A DNA stretch of 64,000 bases from DATBGS01 sp036557885 (GCA_036557885.1 DATBGS010000129.1:26829-90828); one strand, 5' to 3'. Positions 15,800 to 25,110 are shown, counted from the first letter of the stretch. Notes: generated by a model not told the origin, from the sequence alone. Program-made: numbers and translations.

Positions 15800-18403
15800 T
15801 TACCCGGCGCGCTTGGGCAGGGTGGCCGGGCCAGAGGCCAGGCTTTCAATGCCGGGGCGCTTGGCGGGCTTGCCTTCCTCGGTGACTTTGACGACCACTG
15901 CGGTAATGTTATCTACGCCGCCATGCTCGTTTGCCATCTCGATCAGCTTGGAGCTGGCCTGGGGCAGGTCGTCGGTATGGCCCAGGATCATCTCAATCTC
16001 GTTGTCGCGGATCATTTCCCACAACCCATCGCAGCAGAGCAGCAGCTTGTCTCCGGGCGTCACGCGCTGGCGGTACATGTCTATTTCGATGACTTCTTTC
16101 TCGCCCAGGCTGCGGTAAATCTGGTTGCGTTTAGGATGGGTGTAGACATCATCTTTCTGGATGACGCCCGCGTCAACCAGGCTTTGCACAATGGAGTGGT
16201 CAACGGTGACGCGCTGGAGTTCGCCGCCAGGATGGAGCAGGTAGGTGCGGCTGTCGCCTACATTGCAGATGTGCGCCTCGTCGCCCGCGACCAGGGCGGC
16301 GGTCATGGTGCAGCCCATATCGGCGTGATCTTGCTGGTTCTGGCGATAGAGCTTCTGGTTGGCGCTCTGCACGGCTTGCTGCAAGAGGGCGGTCAGTTCT
16401 TCATCGGGCAGTTCTTGCGTGGTGAGCCGGGGCGCCAGGTCCAGATAGATGCTTTCGATTGCCATGCGGCTGGCGTCCTGGCCGTTGGCGTGGCCGCCCA
16501 TGCCATCCGCCACGACGAAGAGGCCAAATGGTTCCGCCTGGCCGTTGTGCATACGCGAGCCGGTAATCGCCAGGAAGTTATCTTCGTTTTCTTTGCCCGC
16601 GCGCTTGCGCCCGCGATCTGAGCGGCTGCTGACCATGACCCCAAAAGCGGGACGTTTGCGCCCTGGCAAGACAACGGTTCGCTCCTCGTTGGGCACTGCC
16701 TGTATGGTTGGTTCGGTGTCCTGGTTGCCTTCCTGATACGGCACCCGCACATTGCCTGCATACACAGCTGCCTGAGAGCCAGGGTCAGACGCCGCAGGGA
16801 TGGGTGGCAAGGCGGTGGGCGGCTGGCTGAGCGAGGGCAGGTTCAGGCGAGCAGGACCGCCAGAAGTGGCGGGTGGGTAGGAGCGCGACCCGCTCACGGC
16901 GCCGGGCACTTGAGGCAGGTCATGGCCGCAGTTGAAGCACACGCTGGAGCCAGCGTTGTTTTGTGCCCCACAGGTGGGGCAGGTGACGGCGCGCCCGCTT
17001 TGCGCCAGACTTTGCATGCTGGGGCTATACGGCAGCGTTGCTGCTCCTGGGGCAACCGGGGGCGCGCCCCCGGAGGATGGCATGCCGCTAAAATTGGCTT
17101 GCGCTATCTGGCCGTTGGAGGTGCGCGGGCTGAATGGTTGGGCGCGTTCTATGGCTTCACGCTCGTCGGGTGGTTCACCTTTCTGGCGCTTGCGTGTCTT
17201 CTGGACATAAATGAGGAAGGTCATAGAGATGACCGCCAGCAGCAGCACGCCCAGCACGCCCAGCGCGATGAAGATCTCCGTCTTGCCCAGGCCAAAGATG
17301 CCCTTGTCGTTGGGCGTCTGGTTTGAGGGGGTAGCCGAAGGGCTGGGGGCGAGCGTTGGTGTTGGGCTGGCAACAACATCCAAAAACTCCTGGATGCCTC
17401 CAAAATCAGGATAGCTGGTGTGAATGCCTTGCAGCAGAGGGGCTGCGCCTGTGTGGGTGGGGCTGCCATAGAAGGCTGTCATCGCCTGCTGCCAGCGCTG
17501 ACTCAAACACTGCGCGTCCCCAGGACATTTGGGGTTGAGGGTGCTCACTTTTGCGGGATCAACCGCGATTGGCGTCCCTCCTCCTGATGCTGCCAGTCCG
17601 GTTAAGACCCCGGTCTGCGAGTCAATCAAAGGCGTCCCAGGGCTAAGCGTCGGGCTGGTGCTGTCGGCTGTGGTTGGCACCAGGAAATCTTTGGCTTGTG
17701 CCGTCGAAGTGGGCGTCCCTGGCAAAGCAAACGCATTCAACTGGTTCGAGTTCAGGGCCTGCGCGGTCTTATTCAACAGGTCTATTGCCACCTTCTGGCC
17801 TATGCCGCTGTTGGGAGGCGCCGTGAGGGAAATAGTTGGGTAGTCATGCAAGGCGGCACCTGCTGGCGCCGTGAGGGGCACCAGAACGGTGGTGGTGGGG
17901 GTGCCGTTCGTAGGCGGAAGGAGATTTTTGTTTTCTTTCGGAAACGTGAAAGTCACGATGTTTGTGCCCGCGTTGGCACCGGCATAGGCGGTGCTGAGGT
18001 AGACCCTGGCACCATCAAAGGTAATGCCTTTCAGCGTAGCGCCGGTGAGGGTGGGCGTCTGACAGAAGTTTTGCGCCAGAACTTGACTGGTCGTGAGCAG
18101 GTAGGTCTGGCCCGCGCCCAGGGGACTGGTCGAGGCTGCGAGCACACCCAGGCCGGAGCAGACACCAGGCAAGGGGAGGGCTTGGGAATTGGCGTTGATG
18201 GTAAAGTTGATCGTGTAATCAGCCTCGACGCGCACGGTGGCAATCTCGGCAAGCGCTACCCCCACGTCTTTGGGGGGCACCAGCGCGGGCAGGCGCGTGG
18301 CGCCTGCTGAAGCCACCACTGCCGACATGATGCCCAGCGCCAGGCACAGCGCTATCAGGAAGGGTCGTAACCATCGAGATGGCTGCTGTATCGGTTGCTT
18401 CAT
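15800..18403 (-). CDS. Membrane PP2C phosphatase with a degenerate trypsin-like ectodomain
   Basis: The 867-residue protein starts at ATG 18403 behind AGGAGGGG. Residues 1-33 are a signal or first membrane helix; 34-345 lie outside; 376-400 form a second helix (IFIALGVLGVLLLAVISM). A zinc ribbon (CPTC...CFNC) follows at 475-492 and a PP2C phosphatase at about 586-850, with NEDNF, VVADGMGGHANG, DVSRT-type NVGDSRTYL and GGVDNITAVVV intact. The ectodomain shows SGLGVLA...YLLTTSQVL and PGTPLIDSQTGVLTGL, which align to the His and Ser blocks of HtrA-like proteases with both catalytic residues lost. It probably senses something outside and reverses the action of the adjacent kinase. The gene order kinase, phosphatase, mrp suggests an operon. 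Confidence 0.85.
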   Translation of the reverse strand: MKQPIQQPSRWLRPFLIALCLALGIMSAVVASAGATRLPALVPPKDVGVALAEIATVRVEADYTINFTINANSQALPLPGVCSGLGVLAASTSPLGAGQTYLLTTSQVLAQNFCQTPTLTGATLKGITFDGARVYLSTAYAGANAGTNIVTFTFPKENKNLLPPTNGTPTTTVLVPLTAPAGAALHDYPTISLTAPPNSGIGQKVAIDLLNKTAQALNSNQLNAFALPGTPTSTAQAKDFLVPTTADSTSPTLSPGTPLIDSQTGVLTGLAASGGGTPIAVDPAKVSTLNPKCPGDAQCLSQRWQQAMTAFYGSPTHTGAAPLLQGIHTSYPDFGGIQEFLDVVASPTPTLAPSPSATPSNQTPNDKGIFGLGKTEIFIALGVLGVLLLAVISMTFLIYVQKTRKRQKGEPPDEREAIERAQPFSPRTSNGQIAQANFSGMPSSGGAPPVAPGAATLPYSPSMQSLAQSGRAVTCPTCGAQNNAGSSVCFNCGHDLPQVPGAVSGSRSYPPATSGGPARLNLPSLSQPPTALPPIPAASDPGSQAAVYAGNVRVPYQEGNQDTEPTIQAVPNEERTVVLPGRKRPAFGVMVSSRSDRGRKRAGKENEDNFLAITGSRMHNGQAEPFGLFVVADGMGGHANGQDASRMAIESIYLDLAPRLTTQELPDEELTALLQQAVQSANQKLYRQNQQDHADMGCTMTAALVAGDEAHICNVGDSRTYLLHPGGELQRVTVDHSIVQSLVDAGVIQKDDVYTHPKRNQIYRSLGEKEVIEIDMYRQRVTPGDKLLLCCDGLWEMIRDNEIEMILGHTDDLPQASSKLIEMANEHGGVDNITAVVVKVTEEGKPAKRPGIESLASGPATLPKRAG

Positions 18404-18474
18404 GAACAAATCCCCTCCTAAAGCTGCTGCTCCCAGCCCTGCTGATTCATTGTGGCGAAGATAGAAACTCTGTG

Positions 18475-20301
18475 TCACCGTGCCAGTGTTCCTGGTCCTC
18501 CAAGGCTCCCTGGGTTGCCAGTTGCCAGCCGCGCGCGAAGCCGCTGGAGGTTTTGCTGCGCTTGCCCGTCGGCAGGATTCAGCCGCACCGCGTACTCACA
18601 TTCGCGCACCGCATCGTTTAAGCGCCCCTCGCGCTCATAGACCTGACAGAGCAGATAGCGTGCTTCGGCATTGCCGGCTTCAAGTCGCAACGCTTCGACA
18701 AAACCACGTTCGGCGTCTTGCAGCCGATTCAGCCGCAAACAAAGCCGACCAATGTTCATATGCACAGCGACACTGCGGTTGAGCAGGCGCGCTGCCTCGC
18801 GGTATTCTGCCAGCGCCGGGTCAAGCTGATTGGTCTGCTCGTAGCATTGTCCCAGCAAGCGATGCGCTTCGCCATCGTTGGGGTCGTAGCGCAAGGCATT
18901 TTGATAGGCTTCAATGCCCGGTGCCGGGCGCCGCTGTAAAAAGAGAAAGACATCGCCAATCAAGCGATGCGTTTCGGCATCGCTGGGATTCAGGCTCAGG
19001 GCTGTTTGATAGGCGGCCATGGCGCGCGTGGTGTCGGGCGGCTGGCTGCGCGCGTAAATCTTGCCCATGAGCTTATGGACCTGTGGGTTACGTGGGTCAA
19101 TTTGCAGCGCCTGCTGCGCGATATTGAACGCTTCGGTAAAGCGCCGCTGATCAAGCTGCGCCAGCGCCATATTGATATAGCCTGCGGATGGGCCGGAGGA
19201 GGGCGCAACGGCTACCGAGGGCTGCACCATGACGGAGGGCTGCCCCAGTTGCCCTGGAAGCGGGACGGGAGGTCTGTTCAGCAGAGAGGCACCAGGGGCG
19301 GCCTGGACCGGCGGCCCGGCCACGACAGGCGGCAGCCGCAAGATGGCCTGCTCCATTTCGCCCGCGCTGGCCCAGCGCGCGTCCAGGTTCTTCTGAAGGG
19401 CTTTGCCAATCAAGCCGTCAAATTGCGGCGAAATCTCCGGGCGGATGCTGCGAATGGTTGGGAAGTCAAAGATCGAGGGCTTATTATTGGTGGCCTCGTG
19501 GCGTGTCAGCAGCCGATGGAGCGTGGCGCCCAGGGCATAGAGGTCGCTGCGCGGGGAGGGCTTGCCTTCCAGTTGTTCCGGGGGCGCGTAGCCCAGCGTC
19601 ATGATGACGGTGGCCTGATGGCCTCCGCCCTGGAAGGAGCGCGCGATGCCAAAGTCAATCAGCTTGACCTTATCATCTTTGTCTATCATGATATTGGAGG
19701 GCTTGAGGTCGCGGAAGATGACCGGCGGGTTTTGCCCATGCAGATAGGCCAGCACGTTACAGATCTGCGCCCCCCAACTGCGCGCGCGCGCCTCTGGCAG
19801 GCCGCGTGGCTGGCCTTCTTGCTCCAGCACCTCGCCCAAGGTTTTGCCATCTATGAATTCCATCACCAGATAGTTATGCCCGTTCTCCGCGAAGAAGTCG
19901 AAGACCCTGGGGATGGCCGGGTGGTGGAGTTCCAGCAGCATATGCGCTTCGCGCTCGAACCATTGCAGCGCCTGATCGCGGTCTTCATCGCTGCTGAAGT
20001 TATCCAGCATTTCTTTGACGGCGCAGGCTTTTTTAAAGTGCTGGTCGGTTCCGCGATAGACGGCGCCCATGCCGCCTTTCGCAACGGCTTTTTCTATTTG
20101 ATAGCGCTTTTGCAGGGTGGTGCCAGAAGTGAGGCGTTTGGGGCCGCGCGCGTGACTTTCTCCAGAGTCGCTCTCGCCTGGGGGAGGCGGAGGAGGAGCG
20201 GAGATTGGGTCACGTCCGGCGCCCGTCAATGGCTGCTGACACTTGACGCATGTCTGCGCAGTATCGTTATTTTCTGTATTGCAGTTGGTACACTTGATCA
20301 C
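18475..20301 (-). CDS. Zinc-ribbon Ser/Thr protein kinase with TPR tail
   Basis: With a GTG start at 20301 behind GGAG the product has 608 residues: an N-terminal zinc ribbon (CTNC...CVKC, 4-21), a PknB-type kinase at about 65-330 and TPR repeats at about 390-600. The kinase has AKGGMGAVYRG, K96 in ACAVKEM, D198 in FRDLKPSNIM, DFG at 216-218 and GYAPPEQLEG, so it should be active; the HRD His is replaced by Phe, as in many bacterial relatives of this type. There is no membrane helix. An in-frame ATG at 20382 would add 27 residues ahead of the zinc ribbon. The PP2C gene lies 71 bases downstream. Confidence 0.9.
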   Translation of the reverse strand: MIKCTNCNTENNDTAQTCVKCQQPLTGAGRDPISAPPPPPPGESDSGESHARGPKRLTSGTTLQKRYQIEKAVAKGGMGAVYRGTDQHFKKACAVKEMLDNFSSDEDRDQALQWFEREAHMLLELHHPAIPRVFDFFAENGHNYLVMEFIDGKTLGEVLEQEGQPRGLPEARARSWGAQICNVLAYLHGQNPPVIFRDLKPSNIMIDKDDKVKLIDFGIARSFQGGGHQATVIMTLGYAPPEQLEGKPSPRSDLYALGATLHRLLTRHEATNNKPSIFDFPTIRSIRPEISPQFDGLIGKALQKNLDARWASAGEMEQAILRLPPVVAGPPVQAAPGASLLNRPPVPLPGQLGQPSVMVQPSVAVAPSSGPSAGYINMALAQLDQRRFTEAFNIAQQALQIDPRNPQVHKLMGKIYARSQPPDTTRAMAAYQTALSLNPSDAETHRLIGDVFLFLQRRPAPGIEAYQNALRYDPNDGEAHRLLGQCYEQTNQLDPALAEYREAARLLNRSVAVHMNIGRLCLRLNRLQDAERGFVEALRLEAGNAEARYLLCQVYEREGRLNDAVRECEYAVRLNPADGQAQQNLQRLRARLATGNPGSLGGPGTLAR

Positions 20302-20540
20302 GCGGGTGCTCCATCTCACCAAGCACGAGGCTGGCAGAAACCCAGGTGGCATATCCTTTGCCATCATACTAAACAAGCCCATCTGAAGGTCATTATAGCA
20401 TACCTTCTCGCAAGATACAGCAGTTTTGCTGTGAGGTTGCCCACAAACTGGCCTCTTTGGGGGAGAGAAGAGAGGGAGAAAGAAGGCCAGGCTGAGGCAA
20501 GGCTGCGGGCGAGAAGCGGCCTGGAGGCTGGGGCCGTTCG
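20302..20540. other. Divergent spacer between the kinase and nuo genes
   Basis: The spacer between the kinase start and nuoA is about 370 bases. Its right part holds the nuo promoter at 20541-20569; the left part should hold the kinase promoter, which I could not place. I see no gene or structured RNA here. Confidence 0.35.
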
Positions 20541-20569
20541 TTGTCGGGCGCGGCGGGCTATGCTATAAT
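20541..20569 (+). promoter_or_regulatory. Extended -10 promoter of the nuo operon
   Basis: TTGTCG at 20541-20546 and TATAAT at 20564-20569 are 17 bases apart, and TGC directly before the -10 makes it an extended -10. It drives nuoA-C-D-H, with a leader of about 100 bases. Confidence 0.7.
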
Positions 20570-20675
20570 ACGAGGCGGCATACTACATATGCACCATCCT
20601 CTACCTCTCAGCAGGCTAGCACCCTTCCTGGGCGCCGTCGCTGGATGGTGAGGGTGGCTACTGTGGAGGGTTCTT

Positions 20676-21047
20676 GTGGCAAATATCGGCTATCTCTACG
20701 CGGGTATCTTCTTTGCGCTTGGCTGTGGGCTGGTGGGTATCTCGCTGGTTTTGGCAAATGTGATTGCTCGTTTGACGCTGAAAAAACAGCCTGCGCGCAC
20801 CAAAAATGTCACCTATGAATCTGGTGAAACCCCGTTGGGCGGCGCCTGGGTGCAATATCCTCTGGCCTTTTATGTCTTTGCCTTGCTGTTTGTGGCCTTT
20901 GATGTTGATATTGTCTTTCTGATTTCCTGGGCGGTGGTCTTTCAACAATTAAGCTGGTTTGGCTTTGTGGAGATTATCTTCTTTATCGCGGTGCTGGCGC
21001 TTGGTCTGGTCTATGCCTGGCGCAAGGGGGTGATCCGATGGATTTAA
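20676..21047 (+). CDS. nuoA: NADH-quinone oxidoreductase subunit A
   Basis: NuoA is a small membrane subunit of complex I near the quinone-binding site. The 123-residue protein has three membrane helices and the conserved loop KNVTYESGETPLGGAWVQYP, followed by YVFALLFVAFDVDIVFLISW with the acidic residues of the third helix region. A GTG start at 20676 is preceded by GGAGGG at five bases. Its last ten bases overlap the start of nuoC, indicating coupled translation. Confidence 0.95.
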   Translation: MANIGYLYAGIFFALGCGLVGISLVLANVIARLTLKKQPARTKNVTYESGETPLGGAWVQYPLAFYVFALLFVAFDVDIVFLISWAVVFQQLSWFGFVEIIFFIAVLALGLVYAWRKGVIRWI

Positions 21048-21751
21048 CGCTGCAAGGCGGGCAGGCCCAGACGGAACCCGCGCCTTCGCTCCAGGCATTT
21101 CAGCGCGAGCATCTGGAAGCGCTGGTGCAGGGACTTCAGCCGCTTGACGCGCTGATTGGGCATGCGGTGGAAAAGACGGTGATGCCGCGCGGCGGCATCG
21201 TCGCGCTTGAGATTGAGCGGGCGAAGCTGGTCGAGACGTGCTGGTTTTTGCGCGACGCGCTGGGCTTTACGATGCTCACCTCGGTTTCGGGCGTGGATAT
21301 GCGTGACCATCTGGAGGTGGTCTATCACCTGCGCGCCCTGAACAATAACTGGCTGCTGCAAGTCAAGGTGAAGCTGGAGCCAGGCAAACCGGAGGTGGAG
21401 AGTCTGGTGAGCGTCTGGCTTTCGGCCAACTGGCTGGAGCGCGAAACCTATGATCTGTTTGGCATCGTCTTTCTGGGGCATCCCGATCTGCGCCGGATTT
21501 TGCTGGATGATGAATTTGAGGGCTTCCCGCTGCTCAAGAGTTTCCGCCCCACGCCCATGACGGTGCATGATCGCGCCACGACGCAGGTGCCACCAGAGGA
21601 GGCGCTTTCTAGCGAGGCGCAGCAGCGGGGCGTGGAGCGCGTGGTTGCGAAGCGGTTGGGGCAGGGCCAGCAGGAGCGCCTGCACCCCGGTACGCCGACC
21701 TTTGGGCACACGCAGTATCATACGGAGCCAAAAACTGAGGGCGGGCACTGA
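21038..21751 (+). CDS. nuoC: NADH-quinone oxidoreductase subunit C (30 kDa)
   Basis: NuoC is a peripheral-arm subunit that docks NuoD. The 237-residue protein contains the 30-kDa family signature ERETYDLFGIVFLGHPDLRR followed by LLDDEFEGFPLLKSF. The N-terminal 40 residues and the last 50 are more variable. It overlaps nuoA by ten bases, leaving no room for nuoB, which normally stands between them; nor is NuoB fused to it, as no CxxE/CxxxC cluster-binding segment is present. nuoD follows 23 bases later. Confidence 0.93.
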   Translation: MDLTLQGGQAQTEPAPSLQAFQREHLEALVQGLQPLDALIGHAVEKTVMPRGGIVALEIERAKLVETCWFLRDALGFTMLTSVSGVDMRDHLEVVYHLRALNNNWLLQVKVKLEPGKPEVESLVSVWLSANWLERETYDLFGIVFLGHPDLRRILLDDEFEGFPLLKSFRPTPMTVHDRATTQVPPEEALSSEAQQRGVERVVAKRLGQGQQERLHPGTPTFGHTQYHTEPKTEGGH

Positions 21752-21774
21752 GACTTGCCCAAAGGAGCACGACA

Positions 21775-22953
21775 ATGGCGATTGAACCTGGGGTTGGGCA
21801 GCAAGGCGCCGCTCAAACAGAACCAGAACCCCATCTCTATATGGAGGGAACCGGAGGCTTTCGCTCCGAGGAGATGATCCTCAATATGGGGCCGCAGCAT
21901 CCCTCGACGCATGGCGTGCTGCGTCTGGTGCTGACGCTGGACGGCGAGACGGTGGTGCATTGCACGCCGGTGATTGGTTATCTGCATCGCGGCATCGAGA
22001 AGATTCTGGAGAACCGCCCGTACATGGGCGGCATCCGTTATATGGATAACTCGGATTATCTCTCGCCCATGCTCAATGAGACGGCCTATGCCGGGGCGGT
22101 TGAGCAGTTGATGGGGCTGGAGCCGCCGCGCCGCGCGCAGTATATCCGTCTAATGACGAATGAGATGCAGCGCATTGCGAGCCATATGGTGGCAATTGGC
22201 ACGTATCTGCTGGACCTGGGCGCGATGACGCCCATTCTGTACTGCTTCCGTGACCGTGAAGGTATCATGGACCTCTTTGAGGCGCTGGGCGGCAGCCGCT
22301 TCAATGTGAACTATCTGCGCGTGGGCGGTGTGCTGCATGATTTCCCCCAGGGCTGGCTCAGCCGTCTGGAAACCTGGTGCAACAAGTTTGATAACACCAT
22401 GCAGGAACTGGAAAATCTGGTGGTGGGCAATGAAATCTTTGAGGCGCGCACGCAGGGCGTGGGCTATATTGACCCACAGCAGGCGGTGGCCTATGGGCTG
22501 ACCGGGCCGAATCTGCGCGGGTCGGGGGTGCGCTTTGATCTGCGCGTGGACCGCCCGTATATGGCCTACCGCGAGGTGCCAGTCAATCCGGCGGTGCGCC
22601 AGGAAGGGGATGCCTTTGCACGTTTCCGCGTGCGCATGGATGAATGTTACGAGAGCCTGCGCCTGGTGCGGGTGGCGATGGATAAGCTGCCGGGCGGACC
22701 CATTTCGGCGCGTGTGCCGATTGCGCTGCGCCCGCCGCGCGGCGAGACGTACTTTGCGGTGGAGAGCAGCAAGGGCGAGCAGGGCATTTATCTGATCAGC
22801 GACGGTTCGGAATATCCCTGGCGGGCGAAGATTCGCGGGCCGTCGTTTGTGAACCTGCAAATCTTGCCGGAACTGATGCGCGGGCATAAGATGGGCGATG
22901 TGGTGGCGATTCTGGGCAGTATTGATCTGGTGCTGGGTGAGGTGGATAGATGA
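21775..22953 (+). CDS. nuoD: NADH-quinone oxidoreductase subunit D (49 kDa)
   Basis: NuoD lines the quinone pocket of complex I. The 392-residue protein shows NMGPQHPSTHGVLRLVLTLD near the N terminus, GYLHRGIEK, ENRPYMGGIRYMDNSDYLSP, IASHMVAIGTYLLDLGA and, at the C terminus, GDVVAILGSIDLVLGEVDR, the intact family end. Length and motifs are normal. AAAGGAG precedes ATG 21775. A 143-base palindromic repeat separates it from nuoH. Confidence 0.96.
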   Translation: MAIEPGVGQQGAAQTEPEPHLYMEGTGGFRSEEMILNMGPQHPSTHGVLRLVLTLDGETVVHCTPVIGYLHRGIEKILENRPYMGGIRYMDNSDYLSPMLNETAYAGAVEQLMGLEPPRRAQYIRLMTNEMQRIASHMVAIGTYLLDLGAMTPILYCFRDREGIMDLFEALGGSRFNVNYLRVGGVLHDFPQGWLSRLETWCNKFDNTMQELENLVVGNEIFEARTQGVGYIDPQQAVAYGLTGPNLRGSGVRFDLRVDRPYMAYREVPVNPAVRQEGDAFARFRVRMDECYESLRLVRVAMDKLPGGPISARVPIALRPPRGETYFAVESSKGEQGIYLISDGSEYPWRAKIRGPSFVNLQILPELMRGHKMGDVVAILGSIDLVLGEVDR

Positions 22954-22955
22954 CG

Positions 22956-23098
22956 CTGGCGGTTAAAACCGCGCCTATGGGCCTGCGGCCATGAAACCCG
23001 CCTGCGCGGGTTGGGACGAATGTCGATGTGCCAGGGTGGGGAACCTGCGCAGGCAGGTTTGGTGGCGGAACGCCCTTAGCCGCGACTTTAGTCGCCAG
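22956..23098. repeat. Interspersed palindromic repeat between nuoD and nuoH (copy B)
   Basis: The right arm GCCCTTAGCCGCGACTTTAG plus TCGCCAG at 23072-23098 matches the family arm except for one missing TC pair; the left arm at 22956-22990 is diverged. Inner hairpins AACCCGCCTGCGCGGGTT and AACCTGCGCAGGCAGGTT are well formed. The element sits in the middle of the nuo transcript and would fold into a strong structure there. Confidence 0.65.
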
Positions 23099-23139
23099 GG
23101 CGGGGTGCTGGGATTATCTTCTAAAGAAGGTGATGTGCT

Positions 23140-24438
23140 GTGTTAAGCGATTTTTGGAAAGAAGTTATTCACTTCTTTATTACGCTGATATTCACGCTGC
23201 TCTTTGTGCCGATCATTCCGCTCTTGGGCGTCTATCTGGACCGCAAGGTGCTGGCGCTGATGCAGGACCGGCTGGGGCCAACCCATTACGGTCCCTGGGG
23301 GCTGTTGCAGACCCCGCTGGATATGATCAAGCTGCTGAGCAAAGAGGATATTACGGCCTCGGCTGCCGATAAAGTGATCTTTACGGTGGCGCCGATGATG
23401 TTCCTGGGGCCGATTCTGGCCGCGTTTGTGGTGCTGCCGTTCTCGCCGTATCTGACGGTGAACGCGCTGGGCACCGGCATTGTCTATCTGGTGGCGTTTA
23501 GCTCGCTGGATGTGATTGGCGTCTTGATGGCGGGCTGGGGGTCGAATAATAAATATTCGCTGATTGGTGGCTTTCGCTCGGCGGCGCAGATGATTTCCTA
23601 TGAGTTGCCGCTGGTGCTGGGGCTGATTGGCGTCGTGATGATTACGAGCGTGCTGGCAGCGGATGGGATTGGCTCGATCTCACTGAGCGAGATTATCAAT
23701 GCGCAGATGAAACCACCCTGGCTCTGGTTTGTCTTGCTTCAGCCGCTGGGCTTTTTGATTTACTACACCTGCGGGCTGGCGGAGACGAACCGCTCCCCGT
23801 TTGATCTGCCCGAAGCCGAATCGGAACTGGTGGCGGGCTATCTGACCGAATACAGCGGCATTCGCTGGGCGCTGTTCTTCCTGGGCGAATACGCCAATAT
23901 GGTGATTGTTTCCTGTATTGCGACGGCGCTGTTCCTGGGCGGCTGGTCCGGGCCGGGCGCCAACCAGGGCTTCTGGGTCGGTGCGCTGGGCGATTTCTGG
24001 GGGACGGTCATCTTTAATCTCTTTGCGGTGCTGTGGTTCCAGATGAAGGTCTGGCTGATTATTCTGGTCTTTGTCTGGGTTCGCGCCACGCTGCCGCGCC
24101 TGCGCGCCGATCAGTTGATGCAGTTTGCCTGGTTGATTCTGATTCCCATCACGCTGCTGAATATTCTGGTGACGGGCTTCTTGCTGTTGATCGTGCCTGA
24201 TCTGGCTGGAAATGTGATGCTGCTGGATGTGCCGCTGCAAGTCTGGGTGGCGGGCGCTTTTAACTGGCTGCTGTTCCTGGTCTATATCTTTGCTTTGGGT
24301 CGGGTGATTGGGGCCGCGCCGTTGGGCAAGATGCCGCGTTGGATTAAGGCACGCACTGCCATCAGCGCGTCAGCAAAGGCCAGTGCCGCGTCCAAGGCTC
24401 AGCCACAGCCAACGGCGCTGGCGCGTGGCAGCAAATAA
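23140..24438 (+). CDS. nuoH: NADH-quinone oxidoreductase subunit H
   Basis: NuoH is the membrane subunit joining the peripheral arm to the proton-pumping arm. The 432-residue protein has eight or more membrane helices and the motifs YLDRKVLALMQDRLGPTHYG, FRSAAQMISYELPLVLGL and AETNRSPFDLPEAESELVAG, EYSGIRWALFFLGEYANM. A GTG start at 23140 lies behind AAGAAGGTGAT. The Ala/Ser-rich C-terminal tail of about 40 residues is longer than usual. It is the last nuo gene here; the remaining subunits (B, E-G, I-N) are outside the window. Confidence 0.95.
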   Translation: MLSDFWKEVIHFFITLIFTLLFVPIIPLLGVYLDRKVLALMQDRLGPTHYGPWGLLQTPLDMIKLLSKEDITASAADKVIFTVAPMMFLGPILAAFVVLPFSPYLTVNALGTGIVYLVAFSSLDVIGVLMAGWGSNNKYSLIGGFRSAAQMISYELPLVLGLIGVVMITSVLAADGIGSISLSEIINAQMKPPWLWFVLLQPLGFLIYYTCGLAETNRSPFDLPEAESELVAGYLTEYSGIRWALFFLGEYANMVIVSCIATALFLGGWSGPGANQGFWVGALGDFWGTVIFNLFAVLWFQMKVWLIILVFVWVRATLPRLRADQLMQFAWLILIPITLLNILVTGFLLLIVPDLAGNVMLLDVPLQVWVAGAFNWLLFLVYIFALGRVIGAAPLGKMPRWIKARTAISASAKASAASKAQPQPTALARGSK

Positions 24439-24500
24439 CAAGGTCAGGGCTGGCAGCGGTAGCTGCTGGAGACTGGTCCCTGATCAGAGAGGAAGAGGCG

Positions 24501-25103
24501 ATGCAACAGGAAGGCCGTGCAAAACGGCGTGGTTGGCTGCCGCCGCTGCTGATTGGCGCGGTTGGGCTGGCTGCGGGTGTGGTGATTGGCGGAGCGCGGG
24601 CCATCAAGGAGATCGAGGTAGCGACGGAATGGCCGATTGATGCCCCGGAAGAGGCGGTGTTTGAGGCGCTGCTGGAGCCAGGCAATTATGCCGATTGGTG
24701 GCCGGAGTGTGCGGGCAGGACCAATACCGGGCTGGAACTGATGGGGAAGGCGACGGTGGCGCAGTGCGTGGTGCCGCTGCCGTTTTCGCCCTTGCCATTT
24801 ATGCCAGCGCTGCATGTGACGGTGCGCTTCCCGCAGATTGACCGCAATCTGCGCATTCGCGCGCGCCTGACCGGGCAGGTCGCGGGAATTGCCGAATGGG
24901 TGATGGTGCCGCAGCATGAGGGAGTCGTGCTGAAGCTCAACGCGCGCGTGCGCCTGGCGCATCCGCTGATGAATCTGGCGGCGCTGGCGCTGCCGGAAAA
25001 AACCTGGCGCGCGCATCTGGAAGGGATGCTGCTGGAGATGCGCGCGGGGCTGCGGCGCGCGGTGGAAGCTACCGAGGCTGTCCCGGCGCTGTCCAGGAAG
25101 TAA
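24501..25103 (+). CDS. Membrane-anchored SRPBCC (START-like) protein
   Basis: The 200-residue protein begins with basic residues then WLPPLLIGAVGLAAGVVIGG, a single membrane anchor. The rest follows the polyketide cyclase/START pattern: EIEVATEWPIDAPEEAVFEA at the first strand and helix, PGNYADWWPEC, and a long C-terminal helix after PEKTWRAHLEGML. Such domains hold hydrophobic ligands. GAGGAAGAGG precedes the ATG. It follows nuoH by 62 bases and may share its transcript, but no link to complex I is known. Confidence 0.75.
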   Translation: MQQEGRAKRRGWLPPLLIGAVGLAAGVVIGGARAIKEIEVATEWPIDAPEEAVFEALLEPGNYADWWPECAGRTNTGLELMGKATVAQCVVPLPFSPLPFMPALHVTVRFPQIDRNLRIRARLTGQVAGIAEWVMVPQHEGVVLKLNARVRLAHPLMNLAALALPEKTWRAHLEGMLLEMRAGLRRAVEATEAVPALSRK

Positions 25104-25110
25104 ATCTGCT

